NCBI GenBank assembly: GCA_012862575.1
Contig: BLSF01000054.1
Span: 124,001 to 188,000 of the forward strand
From: Parietichytrium sp. I65-24A
Taxonomy: Eukaryota > Sar > Bigyra > Thraustochytrida > Thraustochytriidae
Reading direction: 5' to 3'
DNA: 64,000 nt
A program made the position numbers and the translations under genes. This document shows positions 8,765 to 23,700 of the stretch, piece after piece. A model generated the notes under the pieces. The model was not told where the DNA came from. It saw only the letters and a list, made by a program, of their open reading frames with translations, and made no database searches. Numbering within the stretch: the first letter of the stretch is position 1; each line of letters opens with the position of its first letter.

Positions 8765-11700
8765 TCAATCGCCTCTTCCTCGCCTTGAACTTCTGTCGCC
8801 AGTGGGCTGGTCGCCGAATGCGCGATCCATCGCACGAAGTCCGTCGTGGGCTACAGCCAAGAGCGTCTCCAAATTGTCAGTCAACATCGCGTGCAGCTTT
8901 TCGGGCAGCTTCTCCTTGTTGAGATCGAGCCTATTCATGACAATGCCAAGCGCAATCGTCGTAGCATCTCCCATCACGTTCACTTGTGGGTTAAAAACAA
9001 AAGATTCCCTCACATTTGGGTCCTGCAAGAACAATCGCTGAAACTCGTCGCCTCCATCCCCCCGTGCTCCTCGGGCACCTGCGTCTGCGGAATCTCTTCC
9101 GCCGCCCTTGAAGAGATGGTCATCTGCAGAACTATTTTCGCCAGAGTACTCCAGCATCGAGCCCGGGTGAAGACTTTCTTGTACACTTCTGAGGCAGCCG
9201 TCCACAATCTTCTTTACGTATGTGTAGTCCCGAATGTCCGTCGATATCACAATGGGATGATCGAAGAAGTCTGACTCGAAGACGTACTGCAATCGAGGAA
9301 TTAGTTCGTACGTGGGAACTGCCGGGGCTCTTCTGTTCTGCACCCGGTCCGGAGGATTCAACTTCTGAGTCGTCCGCATCTTGATGCTTGACTGATGCAG
9401 GGCAAAGACCGGCTTCTGCCGTTTGCGCCCTTTCGAGTGCCTAGAATGTGGCATGGAGAGATTGGATCCCTTCCGCATCGGGTCTTCCTTCTTGCCACTG
9501 CCTTCGTTGTGAGCCTCCTCACGAGCGGAAGTAGCCCCCAGACTATGCACAGAAGAGCTAGACGTAAGTGGTCTGCGCTCTTTGAATGAGGCGGACGACT
9601 TCGGGTCACGCTGCTGCTGATATAGCCTGCCATGAGTGTGCAGGTACGACGCGAATTGATTACCAGGCACGAACATCTGCTCGTATCGCGACACCATGAA
9701 CGAATGCTTCAGGCTCACCTCCAACTTGCGAATAATCTCATTCCCATGCTTGCCCACACTCAGGTACAAGGAACATGTCTCGTCTAGGGTGGCGGCTACC
9801 GCAGGAGACTTCTTGCGATCATTCGAGACGTCTCGCACCAGGGAGATGTCAAGCGACTCAATGTCAATCTGCACAATTCCGGTCGCCTTCAGCGCTCGCA
9901 GAGTGGCTTCTCTCACCCGCTCTGCGTTGGAGAGGCTGCTGTCCCGACGCCCGTCCGTGGAACCGACCTCTAACACTGTTCCAGAACTCTCGTACGATCC
10001 TAAGGTCTTGCTCTTTTGGTGTCCATCACCGCCAAATGCCCACGCCGTCGAATTTGCATCAGACTCCTTGCCGTAAAATTTCGGCTTTGCAGACCGCTTT
10101 CCTTCGTCGAATTGCTCCTCTAGCTTTTTGTACAAACGAATCAAGCTCGGCATGGCTTCACTCGATAGGTGCATGTCAAAGTACGCCGCGCTTAGGATCA
10201 CTATGCTCGTACAAGTGCGCAAGTCAGGGACATCCTCCGAGACGGCTAAAAGAAAGCCCTGTGAATCCAAGGCAAGCAGCAAGTTACGCTGTTGAACAGG
10301 GTCGTTTGTGGCTGGTGAGTCCAAAATTTGAGACCAGAGCTTGTTCTTTATCTTGAATCGGCAGTGATTTAGCGCAGATTTGTTCTTCATCCATGGCTGC
10401 CAATCCGCTGCAGGTGGCGGACTGCTCTCGTGGAACCTTCGAATATCCGTCGCTGACACGTACGAGGGGCGGTCCATGAGCATGTCCATCGAGGGCATGC
10501 GAGAGGAGTCCCGCATCAAGTGCAACACAACACCCGGATCAATATGCAAACCGCCTTCAAGCTGACCGCGCGACTGGAGAAGAATCGCTTTGGTATCAAG
10601 AAAGAAGTGCACTACTTCCGGAACGTTTACCGCGGAGACCATCTGCGGCTGGAAGTATCGGGATGAAATTCCCATCACCTCGAGAGACACGACCATCGGT
10701 TGATGCATTCCTAAATCCGCCTTCACATCGATATAACCAATTCTGGTTTCGACCATCATCGTGGAACTGTGTTGAGCTGGCTTATAAAAATCTTCTTCCA
10801 TAAACAAGAACTCATCCTCGCCAACGCCGTCCCCTGTCGATTCCCGACCCCCTCCAACGCGCGCTGACGATGGCCGTTCATATCTATGCATACCACCCCC
10901 AGGAAGCTGGCGAAAGTCGGCCTCAGATTCAACGCCAACTGAGGCAGTCGCCTCCGAAACGCCGCTACTCTCTGCGGAACCCTCGTGCACAGCTCGGTAC
11001 CCAGAGAGGAGCTCTACTACCTTCTCTGCGTTCTGCCATTCCCGGGACCACCCATACTGCAGGCCAAAGAGTTTTTCAGCATTAAAAAAGTTGAAGTCGC
11101 ATTCGACTCTCCCGACGTCAAACATGGAAACGTTCACCGGCAACGCCATCAGTCCGTGCCCTTGGCTCATATTCCCGCGCAGTTCGAGGAATGTTATTTT
11201 GCCGAAATACGCCGGCTCGTGCAACACAGCTTCTATCTGTGGGATGTAGACAGTCATGCACTCCACCGTGATTGTGTCCTCGTCCCCGGCATTCATTATC
11301 TCAGGCCCGCTGCTAAACATAAACTCGATCGGCTTCTTCACCGCAATTTTGGCGCTCACGTCGTCTCCAGGATTAAGAGCTTCGAATGAGCTTACGATAC
11401 TCAATGGGCTGAGGCGAACCATGACGTTCCAGCGCACTTCGGAGCTGACGTTGGAGCCGTCTTCCTCTTGGAGGCCCTGCGCGTGGGCTCCGCCTTCAGA
11501 GTTCATGTCTGCGTCCGAATGCAAGTCGTACCCACTACTCACAAAACTTGTAGCAGGACCACGGTGCGACCGTGCTCGGTGCTCCTCCGCCTCACAGTCA
11601 ATACGGCTTAATTCGGCAAGCACGCGGTCAGCAGCCACAATGGCGACCTGGGCCAGCTGAATCTCCTCAAAAGAGATCTCAAAGCTCGCGTTTACATGGC

Positions 11701-14700
11701 TGACCGTCGTAAAATGATGTTTGCGAACCCGGGAGTCCTCAATGGACTTGGACACTTTGGACAGACGAGCAGACGGCCGTGGAGTCTCTGTGTCAGAGGA
11801 AAACCGCGGCCTCGTCCTTCGTGCCCCAGGATTCATCGGTTCTGGCCTTGGGCCAGAGTCTGTGGAGTCCACACTCTTGGCGTGCTTCTGACGTCCAGGG
11901 GACCCCTTCTTGCGAGAGCTTCCCATCATTAGATCCGCTGGAACGACATTATCTGAGCTACTACGCCGGCGTTGATGCGAAGGAATCGGGAACGGTGCAA
12001 CTCTGGTCTCAACCACGCTGACTTCGTCTACTCTCGACATGTAGGATGTCAAACAGATACGAGGGAGGCCGAAGCTTGCCAATTTCCCAGTCACTTCGGC
12101 GCCGCCAAGTGATTCGATCCCAGAGCCCGTGCGAGCATTTCTCCTCAAATCTTCCTTTGCATCTTTGCCTGAAATAGACACGCTGCCAGGGTTCACGCGC
12201 ACAGTAAGGTCGACGCTGACGGGCCGGAGTGGGGAGGTTCGATACAATGGCTTTCGGGCGTCATCTCCAGCCATATTAGACTCTGGGATGCGGATCTCCA
12301 GGGACATGTTGTCAGACTCCGCGTCGGCGACATCCGGTGCAGCCTGAGACGGGAATCTCAGGGTAGCAAGCGTATACGACTCTTTGAGCCCAACAATCTG
12401 AGGAAGCGCCGACAAACCGACGTTGATTACCGGCCCAGAAACCGTGACAACAACTGCAAGCTTCACAGCATCCTCGCGGTCCTGGGTTCCAGGTTCTCCT
12501 GACGACGAGGCGTGTTCACTGTCGTGCCTGGACTTGTCAGTGGGAGATGCCACGGATATCACCCCGCCTCGGTTCATTGTTTTTGTCTCGTTACTTCCCG
12601 AGGTGGTACCGGACAGCGAAACCTGGACGGAATTAAGTGCAAACGTGCAGGAGCTTTGCTGGTGCAGGCGCACGTCCACGGGCCCAGCTTGTGGGATTCG
12701 AACTTTCGTAGATTGAAAACTGGCGATCAAGTCTGACGATACCAGGCAACCAATCAACGAGTTCTCCTTCCTTCGCATCAAACCTTGCTCCCCAGCTGCA
12801 TTGCGAGAAGCTCCAGCAGAGGAGACAGACGCGCCAGACCGAAAGGCAGCAGAGTTCCGGATGCGACGATGAAGGGACTCCACAGACTCTCCGCCATGCA
12901 AGTCGTCAAATAAAGCCGTCACGAGGTTGTCCATGTAACCTCGGCCTCTGATACTCTCTAAGGTGACGAAGAGAGATCCGTCCTCCTTCGGCTGCCCCCC
13001 AGCGTGATGCTGCGCATGCGAGGGAATGTATCGGTATGGCACAACCAACGCGGTGTTGAATATATTAATGTTAACAGCCATACGTTTCAGCGACTTGAGG
13101 TAAAGTTTAGTACCATTCAGCTCGCTGCGAATTGGCTCCTTGACATTCTTCCACATCAGTTGCACATAACGATCCATCCTTTCAAACTGACCTAGGTCGG
13201 TTTCCCCCTCTTCAGCAAATTGTGCCGTGTGATCTTCAGCATCAGATCCCGCGTCCGGGAACAATGACCGCTCATTGGCTCGCATGTACTGGTAAAGACG
13301 AACGGCATGGATGTACTCAACCCAAAGCGATCTGCCAGACTCCACAAAACCAGGCTCAACCGTGAAGAGAGTGTTTTCGATACGAACCGTGCACGTTTGA
13401 TTCCAAGCCGAACGAATAATACTTGTCATCCCTTGCTCATCAGAAGGCAAATGCTTCGATGAGATTGGGTCGTACAAAACTTTTATATCCGTTCGCACAT
13501 TCAGAAGATCATCCACGCTTGCACCCGCTTCTTCGTCAGAGGACCCGGCCTTCTTTGGCACACCGGTATCAAACTTGACCCTATGCAAGGAGCACTGCAG
13601 CCCTTGAAACTTAACGCGCCCAAACCACACCATATCTTGGCTTTCAGATATGAAGCGATCGTCCGCGTCATCGCTCAGCAAATGATCTAGCTTTACCTCG
13701 GAGTTTGCTTTCCAGTCTACACTGTGATTGCTTCCCTCCTTCTCGAGCTCTTGACGAGGAACGAAGTCGTTCGAAAATGCCGACTTAATGATGAACTGAA
13801 ATCTCCCCGTATGCAGTTCTGCCCAAGGGCCCTTTCTCTTCAGCTCAGTCGAGGTGCCTTTGTCCCATGCTCGCCCGATTTCCGTGAGATTTGGCGAATC
13901 AGTCGTTTCGACATCAGACATAGCAGCTAAGGAAATGCCACCAAGAATGAAGTTAAAGGAGTATCGCATCCGATGTGCGCTGCCTTGAGCATAGTCGTCT
14001 GTATCTGGGACCATCAGAGTCGCGCGGTTTGGTGCCGCGTTGGAACTTGCCATCGGAACCTGAACAGCCAGGCCCTTGGGCTTCTTGGCTCGAAAGGTGG
14101 TAGCATCGCCCTCTCCCAAATTCGCGCGGTTAGGTGGCTCGCGAGAGCTGACTGCGGGGCTCTCGCGAATGTGAGTTGGTGACTGCGGCTGCTGCCCTGC
14201 CATCTCAGCAGAAAATCGATTGAGAGATGCCAAAAGGCTGTTTATCTCGGTAGCCAAACCGGATTGTAAGACAAGAAATTGCTCCACCACATCTGGTGTA
14301 AAACTATTTCTGATCGGCTCCACAATAACCTTGAGACGCATCACCAGCTCGGTATTTGGATCCGCGAGGAGAGCGCGCTCTCTGTTGCGACCCTTATGCA
14401 ATCGCGCTCCAGAAACAGACTCCGTAGCAACCGACACGTTGCTTGAGAGGGTCGAAAATGCCATTGGAAAGGAAGACATGTCAGCTCTCCGATCCATACG
14501 TGAGCCGGACTCGCTCACAAGACTGACACTCTCCAAAGAGTGGGACTTTTGGTGTCTCGTATGCGTCTCTGCAAAATCTCCTTCCTTCTCTGGATGTCTC
14601 CGTGAAACCGGAGCGTGCTTTTTCGAAGCCCGAAGTCCGGCACGAAGCCAAATCTGAGGTAGTGACTGCTCAAATAAGATTCCATCTTCCAGGCCATCCT

Positions 14701-17700
14701 TCTCGTCTTGCTTCTTATCCTTTTTCTCGAGCGCGGCTCCGCTTTTTGCGGCTGAGTAAATCTGGTCCACCGTTGTGATCGTGACTCGACTCTGTCTCTT
14801 ATCGAAAGCGATTGTGCTCTTTCCTATGTTGAGCTGTGAACTCAAGGTGCTGTCCTCGTCCTTACTGAATGATGCACTGAGTGACTTCATATTGTACCGG
14901 ACGAGCAATCTTGCAGTTGGCTGAATCACTGCCTCGATGTTGTACAATCGGCACGTCACAGAGTATTTTACTTTGACGATTCCAGGATCCTGATGCATCA
15001 CCGCAGCCGCGTTTGCGAGAGTTTCAATTTTTTCATGCAACGAGTGCCTCCTCCTGCGCTTCCGAGGCGACGAGGTGTTGGCCTCGTCCGCAGAACTGGC
15101 CCTTCCCCGATCAAATGAAGACGAGTTGCCTCGAACTCCTTCGTTCTGCCCAGGTAGTACACCTGCTCCCCAAGTATCCGAGCCATTTCCCTCTGTGGGG
15201 CTAAGACCAGTCTCGATGACTGAGCGCGGGGACATTGCCCCTGGGTTCAGTCTCGAGGATGGTCCGTACGCTCTCCCAGTGGTGAAGTCGCCCCATCTCT
15301 CCAAAGAGCTCTTGTACGACATAAACCAGGCGTCTATGAGAGTTTGTACCTTCCTCTGGTCCATTGCATGCAAGGGTATTGACGCGATAGTGCTCTGCGT
15401 TCCGATCATGAACCGCACGTCTGTCAACGTTTCTGCGCCAAGGGCGTTTCGACCCCCTGAAGCCGACTTTGGATCCACAGCCAACAGTCCATTAACATGA
15501 ACATTGGATACCCCAAAGGAACACTCCCACAGGTTCTTTTGTCCCGGCTTTGTTCCCAACACCTTGAACATGACACTTTCAATGCTGAGCAAAAGGAAAT
15601 CGCGCAGTCTATTCGCGTTTTCCGGTAAAGTGGAGGAGGATCCTTGATCTTGCTGAATTTGTGCCCCGTGATCGGCTTGTGCAGAAAGTTCCGCCTCGTG
15701 GTGCTGAGACAACCTGTTCCAGCTCATGTTCTGACGCTTGAGAGACATGACCGCCAAGGTTTCAGCGAGTTCTTCCTTGTCTTCGGACGGCGAGACTGTA
15801 TCCAAAAGCTTGCATTCAGTCGCCACTGTTGACGCAGAGCGAAGAATTGCCTTGAAGTCCTCAATGAAGACTGTCACAAAGAAAGAAGACTGCTGTTCGT
15901 GTAGAACGTACTCGACCGCATCAGGGTCTGTAGTCCCCGTCGCTTCACTAAGAAGAGAATTGCTGCTTTGTTCCTTCGCGAATCGAACTCGAAGTTCCTC
16001 GGAAGGCGGAGCTGCATAGGCCGGCCCCGGCATCACGTAAGGATCTAGGTGGGACTCCTCCACCTCGATCTCTTCGTCCAAATCTCCCATGTCGAAAGCG
16101 TCAGGCGGTGCGTGAGCGTCGGCATTGTATCCGTTTGAGGTGGAAGGCAGGTTTTCAGATCGAAACCCTGCAAGACCAGGTCGTTCCGAAGAAGCAATGT
16201 TTGATTCTGTAGGTTGGATATGGGCACCTCCCTGCAGCATTGATTTCCTTCTTTTTGCGTCCATCTTTGACTTGCGCGTCCGAGAAAGCCGCATCTTCAA
16301 GTCCTCTGTCACTGAAGATGAGTGGACTCGGGTATGGCCTGGCAAGCCGGAATCTCTTCTCTTCGCGAGAGAACTGTCATCCAGTGAAGAAAAAGTTTGT
16401 AACTCCGTGTCAGAGTCCCTCAGATTGACCATCTCGATAGTATCTCCACGACGTTTGCTCGCACCGCGCGCTAGCCCGTTCGACGCGCCTTGGTCTCTAA
16501 CAAACTTGGGAGCGCGCATGTCCCCGAGTGTGTCTTCTCCTCTCGAGTTTTGTTGATTGGATAGCCGAGCTTGATCGAAAGGAGTGTCCATATTAAGAAC
16601 CGAGGGTTGCTTCTGGGTTTTGCCCCTTCGATTCTTGGCGAGCGGCTGCCAGGTGATATTTTGAGCACCGTTGTCTGCGTCTCTTGAGATTTCTACCGGT
16701 ATGTGATGGTGGAACGGGTTCAGGCTCTCCCCGACATCTTCGTTACATCGTATTGTACTAATTTCAGTCTCGTGGAGGTGGGCCGCAGATCTGCGTTTAA
16801 AATTGAAGTCATTGAGCAAAATGGAGGTGTGTTCCAGGACGGTACGAGACGCGCTCACAGCGTTCATAAAGTCTGGCGAAACCGACGTGCTAATCTTATC
16901 CACTCGAGAGGACATCGTATAGTCCGCACTAAAGGATACCGCGCGTATTGCCGGGCCAGAGCTGGTCAATGTACTTGGGATAGACGCTGTGGAACCGAGC
17001 TCGTTGAACCCCCTAGAAAGGTTTGGAACACCATCGCTCGCTGGGCCCCCAACCACGCCCCCCGGGTCGCCGCGTCGAGCTTTTGAAGATGTCATCTCAG
17101 TCACGCTCTTGAACAAGTTGAACGTCACGTTACAGACCTTGGAAGACAAGCAAACACAATCAGCGGGGTGAACCTCTACAGTGGTCCATATTTTAGAGAC
17201 GGCCTTCTCCACCTCCGGTGAAGGAGAGGCGAACATAAATACATCCTTCGCTCTCCTTCTGCCACCGACTTTGTCTGGGACGAGAACTTGTGCTAGCATC
17301 TCTTTGGCCATGATCTGTACGTCAACGTTGCGCGGTCGCTTGACGAAGCTTGTCGATCGAGCGACAGATGAAGACGCCATCATAGGCGCATTTAAAACGT
17401 CCATAAAGAAGGAGTAGCTCGATGGAAAGTGCCGCTTATAACCTTTTTCGAGGTACATGTTCATTTGAGAGCCTACGCCAGCCAAGATGTCAAGCGGGAT
17501 CGTGTTAACGTCCGCATGCCTATCCAACTGGCACGCTGCCACTCCATGAAGCAGCTGCTCGTACTCAGGGATGAAGCAAGCAATCCTCCGGAACCGGGAG
17601 ATGACCACAGCTCTGGAGAGAGTGCCTTCGTCATGACTCTGCCACTCTGTTTGAGGGCATAATTCAGCGAGACTTTGTATTTTCTTTGGCTCTGTATTGA

Positions 17701-20700
17701 TTTCGGTGATATGATCAAGTCGCCAAGCGAGCTTGAGCACACTGCCGGCCAATAGTGCCCACTGCTGCTGTCTGCGAAACTCCAGGCCCGTCATCACCTC
17801 TGCCAGGCTTAGAGTCGCAGTCAACCACACATGGGCAGTGTTAAACATTGGCCGAATAGCATCAGCTCCTGAGTCAAATTTAACACGGTCCACTGAAAAG
17901 TGCAAACGGTCAGCGCCAAATTCGCTCGCTTGCTTCGAGTCGCTGTGCTGCGTGATACTTCCATCCATGACGACCTTCTCAATACAAAGGCGGGACACCT
18001 TACAGATTCGATCGACGACTCGTTTTGTTGAATTTGCCTGAACCAACTCGATAACATCTTCCGCTTCAAAGGCATTTATTATACCAAGAGTTGTCGCAAG
18101 ATCCCCTGTTCGAAACGACACGTCCGTCTCCTCAAGGCCGAATTGCGCCATCAGATTTATATCGTCCCATCTCATTTCGAGAAGGTATGGAACGGGCTTG
18201 ACGTGCTGTCTTTTTCTGCTGCGCTTCGTGCCAACTGGTGGGGACAGCCCTTCCCGTGCGATTTCGGCCTGAATATCCTCGCGCATCATGCTTGGAATGC
18301 CGACGTGGAGCATACGAAGGTTTAAACCTCGAAAGTAAAATTTCCCTCTGGTCTTTCCAGCACATGGCTCGTTCTTTCCACCGGCGTTTGCTTTGACCTC
18401 TTTGTCAGATGAAGGCATCTTGAGATAGTGTTTCTCGAAATAGTTCAGCAGCTGGTCTATCTGCGGTGCCACGGGGTGGAAAGCGAGCATCATGAGTTCT
18501 AACTCCTTGACACCCTGCGGCGTGACGAATATGTTGATCCGGTCTGTGCTATTAATCTCAAGTGTCTGTATTTCCGAGTCTTGTGATCCTTCCCCCCCGA
18601 ACCGCGAAGAGAAGTCTGGCTCTCTAGATCGACGATCGCTCTGTGCATTGATTTTATCGCTGCCATCAACAGCTACTACGCACACGCCCGGACCGTTAGC
18701 TTTAATGCAAGTGTGCAGAACACCACAGTCGCCCGCTACGTTCACTGGAACGCCTTGGCGAACCATGTTGGTAAAATGGACGGATTGGTTCCTCGGTTGC
18801 GCTTGGACGCTTGGACATTCCAGAATGCTAAAAGGAACACTCTCAAGGCTAAAGTTCTCCACATATGGATAGAGGTTTGCCACTTCCACGTGATGTTCAA
18901 GAATTTCACTTGCCGAGAATGCTCCAACGTTTGCGCCGGTGTAAATTCCTGTGCATGGCCTTGCCTCGCTGCTGTGAATACGGCGCATGGACTTGGCCCT
19001 CCGTAGCTCCTTCTCAATGGAGCCCTCCGACGACGAAGAGGAGGCCGTGGAGGGCGACGAAGACGACCCCGAAAGAGACTTGTCCGAGTAGGACAGATCC
19101 CCGACACGTTCTTCATCTAATTCCGTCTTGCTCCAGCTCTTGTCTAGGTCGTGGCTTACCGGCGAAGGACTGCGCGATGATGAAGAACGCGAGCGAGAAC
19201 TCGAAGAGGAACGACTTCCTGAAGAAGAGGAGCGTGATGATCGCGAATAGCTGGACGATGTTGACCGGGAACTCCTGGACCCAGAGCTTCTAGAGTCTGA
19301 TGACCTTGACGAATAGGAGGAGTAAGAAGAGTGAGAGCTATACGAAAAAGAAGAACTTCTGGAGCGCGAGGTCTTGGAGAATCTGGGCGCATCATCAAGA
19401 GACTTTGCTCCATCTTCTGCAGACCAGAATGACCCTTCCGAGTCGGAGCCAGAGTCCTTTTCGTCAGTTTGATCCGCGTATGGTTGTACAGCAGCATTCT
19501 TCTCTTCCGCGGGCCTTCGCGCTGCTCGATTGCCACTCTTATCCGCACCCTTTTGCCTCCTCGACCTCCGCGATGGCTTAAATGTCTTTCCCTCCTCAAG
19601 GTTGAGAGAGCGGGCATCATCGAGCTCCGTCTTCCGCTGTTTTGTAAGACTCTGCGCTGTGAAACTACTTGCCCGGGCGATTTCGGAAGCTCTCCCACTT
19701 TTGCCTTGAATGCCCAGCACTGGACCATTTGGTGCAATGCCCCCGGTGCCTGTTCGGAAGCTCTCAATCTTGGAGGCTTTGTCCTCCATTGTCGGAGCAT
19801 TTGCTGTGGTCTGAGAGGCGGCCACAGGAGGATGAGCGCCGCCAGTTGCACTATTACTTGGAACGCTTGTCGCTGCAGAAGCTGCTTGTGGTTTCGACGT
19901 TTCGGTCTGCACGTAATTGAATTTGTACATCTGCACAGCATATTTATAGTCCACCTTCGGGAGCTTTGCAAACAGCGAACTCCATTGCAGTGGGTATTGG
20001 TGACTCGCCGTAACATCGTCAAACATTTCAATGCGAAGTTGGCGAGCTTCATTTAGAATCTCAAGGAATGACTCTTGGTTTCTCACGTGCTGGTCCAAGT
20101 CAACAAGTGTTCCACTCAGAGAGAACTCGGCCCCGGCTTGAAGATATCCAAGCTGAATCCAAGCGGACACCTCTTCCTCGTCGCCATCTCCTGCCTTCAT
20201 GGATCGATAAACCTGCGATCGTCGATGAAACGTATCCGAGGCATACCGTCTACTTCCCATGTTTTGAAAATACATTGACGAACTGTCTTGCATCAACTTT
20301 GAGCTCTTTCCCCCCTCGTTGAAATGCTCAACTTGAGCCAACTGGCGGATCTCGATTCCCAGCTGATTGACGGAGCTAAGCCTCCACGCGTTCTGATGGT
20401 TGATCAAAGTATCCCCCACAAGCTTTGCCTGAGCCGTTTCCATGTGCACAATGCTCTTCCCATTAGGGCACCACAAAGTGATGCGCTGTGGGCTAACAGT
20501 GCACACAACTGTGCGGCGTGCGTAGAGCCGACTGAGTTCTTGAGCGCTATCTTCCTCGCTCAAACACGACGTTGTGCGATCCACACTTTCGTTGTAAATG
20601 TTGAATGGCTGTCCATGGGTTTCTGATTCCGGCGAATACGGCGTCTCGCCTCCAGATTTCTGGAACCAAGCCTGAGAGTTCACAAACGAGTAAGCCCCGC

Positions 20701-23700
20701 CGCCGACAGAGTCGTTCTCGTACCCGCCAAGTCCACTATCGCTGGAGGAAGTCCCGCGTCTGGGAAACCTGAGACGTATGAAAGAGCTGCTATGAGTGCT
20801 TGAAGGCTCTATACTTACGGCGCTCGAGGTCATCACATCTGAACGACGGCGGTGTGAAATGTGCTGGTCGTCTTGGCCATCGATCCCCACGGGGCTCACC
20901 ACTGCCTCAAGGTAGCTCTTGTCCTGATCGGCTCTTGCATGCTGTTTAAACAACATGGCATTGCTCCAGCGATAGCTTGCGTATGAAAACGCTGCATACT
21001 GGATCGCGTCTTTGGCCTTGCTGAGAGAGGCGTTGGGTTCCTCCTTGAGTGTTCTTTGGATCTGGGTCATCACATTTGTGGAGATTTTGTAAATTTGCAC
21101 GCCGTAGACCAGTCTGGCCTCCCTCTTTGCGTTTGACCCATTTTCTGGCCTAAATATAAAAGTTGGAGCATTGATCGGTCCACTGTTGCCCTTTTTGGAA
21201 ACCTTCTTGTATTTGTGCATTGCGCGAGAGGAGAGAAAGTGTGGGTGGCACTGAGAAGCGTCAAGCTTGGACGACAGACACTTGACTTCACCGTACAAAG
21301 GATGGCTCTCAATCTTTCGGGCGTTTTTGGAACCCTGGCTCTGGATTCCGATGAGCTGACTGGTATGGCTTGTTGAAGCTAAGTCCTTGCACTGTTGGTA
21401 GGAAAGGTTAACCATGCTCCCGCTGAGCATCGACACGTACAGTTTGAGCGTACCAATCAAACGACGCCTCCCATATGCCCCATCAAATATAAAGACATCC
21501 ATGTCTGACAAAACTGGCACCACAAAATAATACGTCGAGTTCCAGGATGGTGAGTCCGTGTCTGGCATGATGTGTGTCCGGAACACTTGGTCGCCGCATA
21601 CGACCTTCGCGTAAGCGTGCACTTTGACAACTTCAGAGGAGTCTGACGGTCTTGGAAGATCCTTGGCGTTGTTGAGGTGAAATTTAACGATAAACGTCTC
21701 CGCGGGCTTGGAAGCAGTGGAAGTGATTCGATCCCACAAAGCAAAAGGAAGCGCGTCTGTTGCACCGGACCGCAGAGCAAACCTCTGTCCGCCATTACCG
21801 ACATTCCCGTCGGTGAGTCTAGACCAGCCAAACGAAAATGAGTCCAAGGACTCAATTATGGAATGCAGTTGAGCGATCTGCACATCGCCGCGAATTGAGC
21901 CGACGTGAATCTTTTTCGAGTCGCTGTAGGCGCACGTTGGGGACACAGGATTCTGCTCGTCCCTGCCGTAGAGTGCATTACTGTGAATACGAATACCTTC
22001 CCATACAAGCTGACCAAATTGCGGCCGGGCGAGCGAGTTTTCGTACAGAGGATACAAGTACTTCTTTCCTCCGCGGTTCTGCTGATGCTGACGAATATGT
22101 CTTGGGTACAGGTACGGTAATTTGGTGGAAGATCTGCGAACGTTTCGGCGCATGTGCTCTGTCGGAGAAGATGCTACCGGGGAGCTAGCGGCCCCAACAT
22201 GATGGTGATTGTGATGATGGTGATGCACGCCGATCGGAGACTTTCTTTCCAACGAGACGAGATTACCCGTTGATGCCGCAGACTGTTTCAGACCACCAGA
22301 CAGCCCAGCAGTTTCGCTCGGCAGGCCAGTGGTGCCAAGAGCTTCAGACGACGGGAGCTGGATACGTACATTGTCCACATTGAAGCACAAATCCATGAAC
22401 CTGCACGCATTGTAGCGCATGTCCAGAGAAAAGCGAGATGTAGAGAGTATAATACCATGGGTATCTGGATCGTGGAAATCGCCCTCGCGATCAAACTTCG
22501 GGTGAAGATAGAGCGGAAGTATTAACTGTACGTCGGTGTAAGACATCTGCAAGAGAAGTTCGTACTCGTTCGCAGCCGCTCGAGCGATTCGCTGGTCTGG
22601 CGTGACATACCACTGCTGAAAGGCGACCCTGGATCTCAGATTCGTGTTATTACAAGCAGCGTAATCGTCCGGTGAGATGGTGTAGATACACATGCCAAAG
22701 TAATTCTTTTGAAAATTCATCAGGGCTTGAATGCCCTCCGGAATAAGAACCAGCTTTGGTCGCACGAAATGGGTGTTCATGTTCAGAACATCCGTGTTGT
22801 GCGGGTTGATTCTATTGCAGTACGAGTAGGTACCGTTGATGTAGAAGGCCTCAAAAGACAAAAAGTGTGGCTCAACCCAGTCAACTTTATGATCGTTCGC
22901 TGCGGGCTGAGGGTGCACGATACTTCTCCGCGGATGAGCAGCGGGCAGACACAAGGCAGCATGACACGAGGAACTCCAGCTGTCGACAGCCTTGTTGTTC
23001 TCAAAGCTTAGACTCCAACGAATGTTCTCTCGACTGGCCTCGAATGAAAGGGACTGGGTATCGACCTCAAACTTGACTTTGGGGACCTCAAGACGGACGA
23101 GATGGTTGCAACTGTCCTCGTCTAAAGATGACACTACATTGTCCTCGTTAACGTTGAACACCCAGGAAGCCTTGTCCATTTCGCCCTGAAACACGTACTC
23201 AATAGGGACAAAGAACTCCAGCTTAGAATAATTCGTGGACCCGCCGTATTCTGGCGATGTCCAATCCGATACCAGATCCGTAATGCAGTTGATGTGTTCA
23301 CGAGCGGGCCGCAGCTCCGGTGAGCGGAGGGCATTCTGAAATATCCATTGTTGTTTGCCATTCCATTCGTTCGTGTACTGCAGCAGCCCGCGGACGACAT
23401 ACTCAGAGCAGTTGAGCATGCGGGATTGCGTCACCGACGACTGAACCCGCGCTTGTTTCATTTTCACTTCAAACACAGTTTTGTAACCGGATGCGCTCAT
23501 GGAAACTAGCGGCATGTCGTAGCTGATGGAGGAGCCTTGGTTCATGCTCAGCTCGATCCATCCGCAAGCCTGGCCATGGGCGCGCGCAAAAGAAAGAGGC
23601 CCATCAATCTCATTAAGTGCATCACGCTTGCCATGACTGTCATCCTGAGCACTCGTTGTGCCCATGGCCTGAGCGGCAGCAGCGGACGTTGGAGACAGAA

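Noticed and set aside
19156-20052. 298-codon alternative frame inside BLTP1
   Set aside because: Shadow of the RS-rich coding region; the main frame keeps family motifs on both sides.
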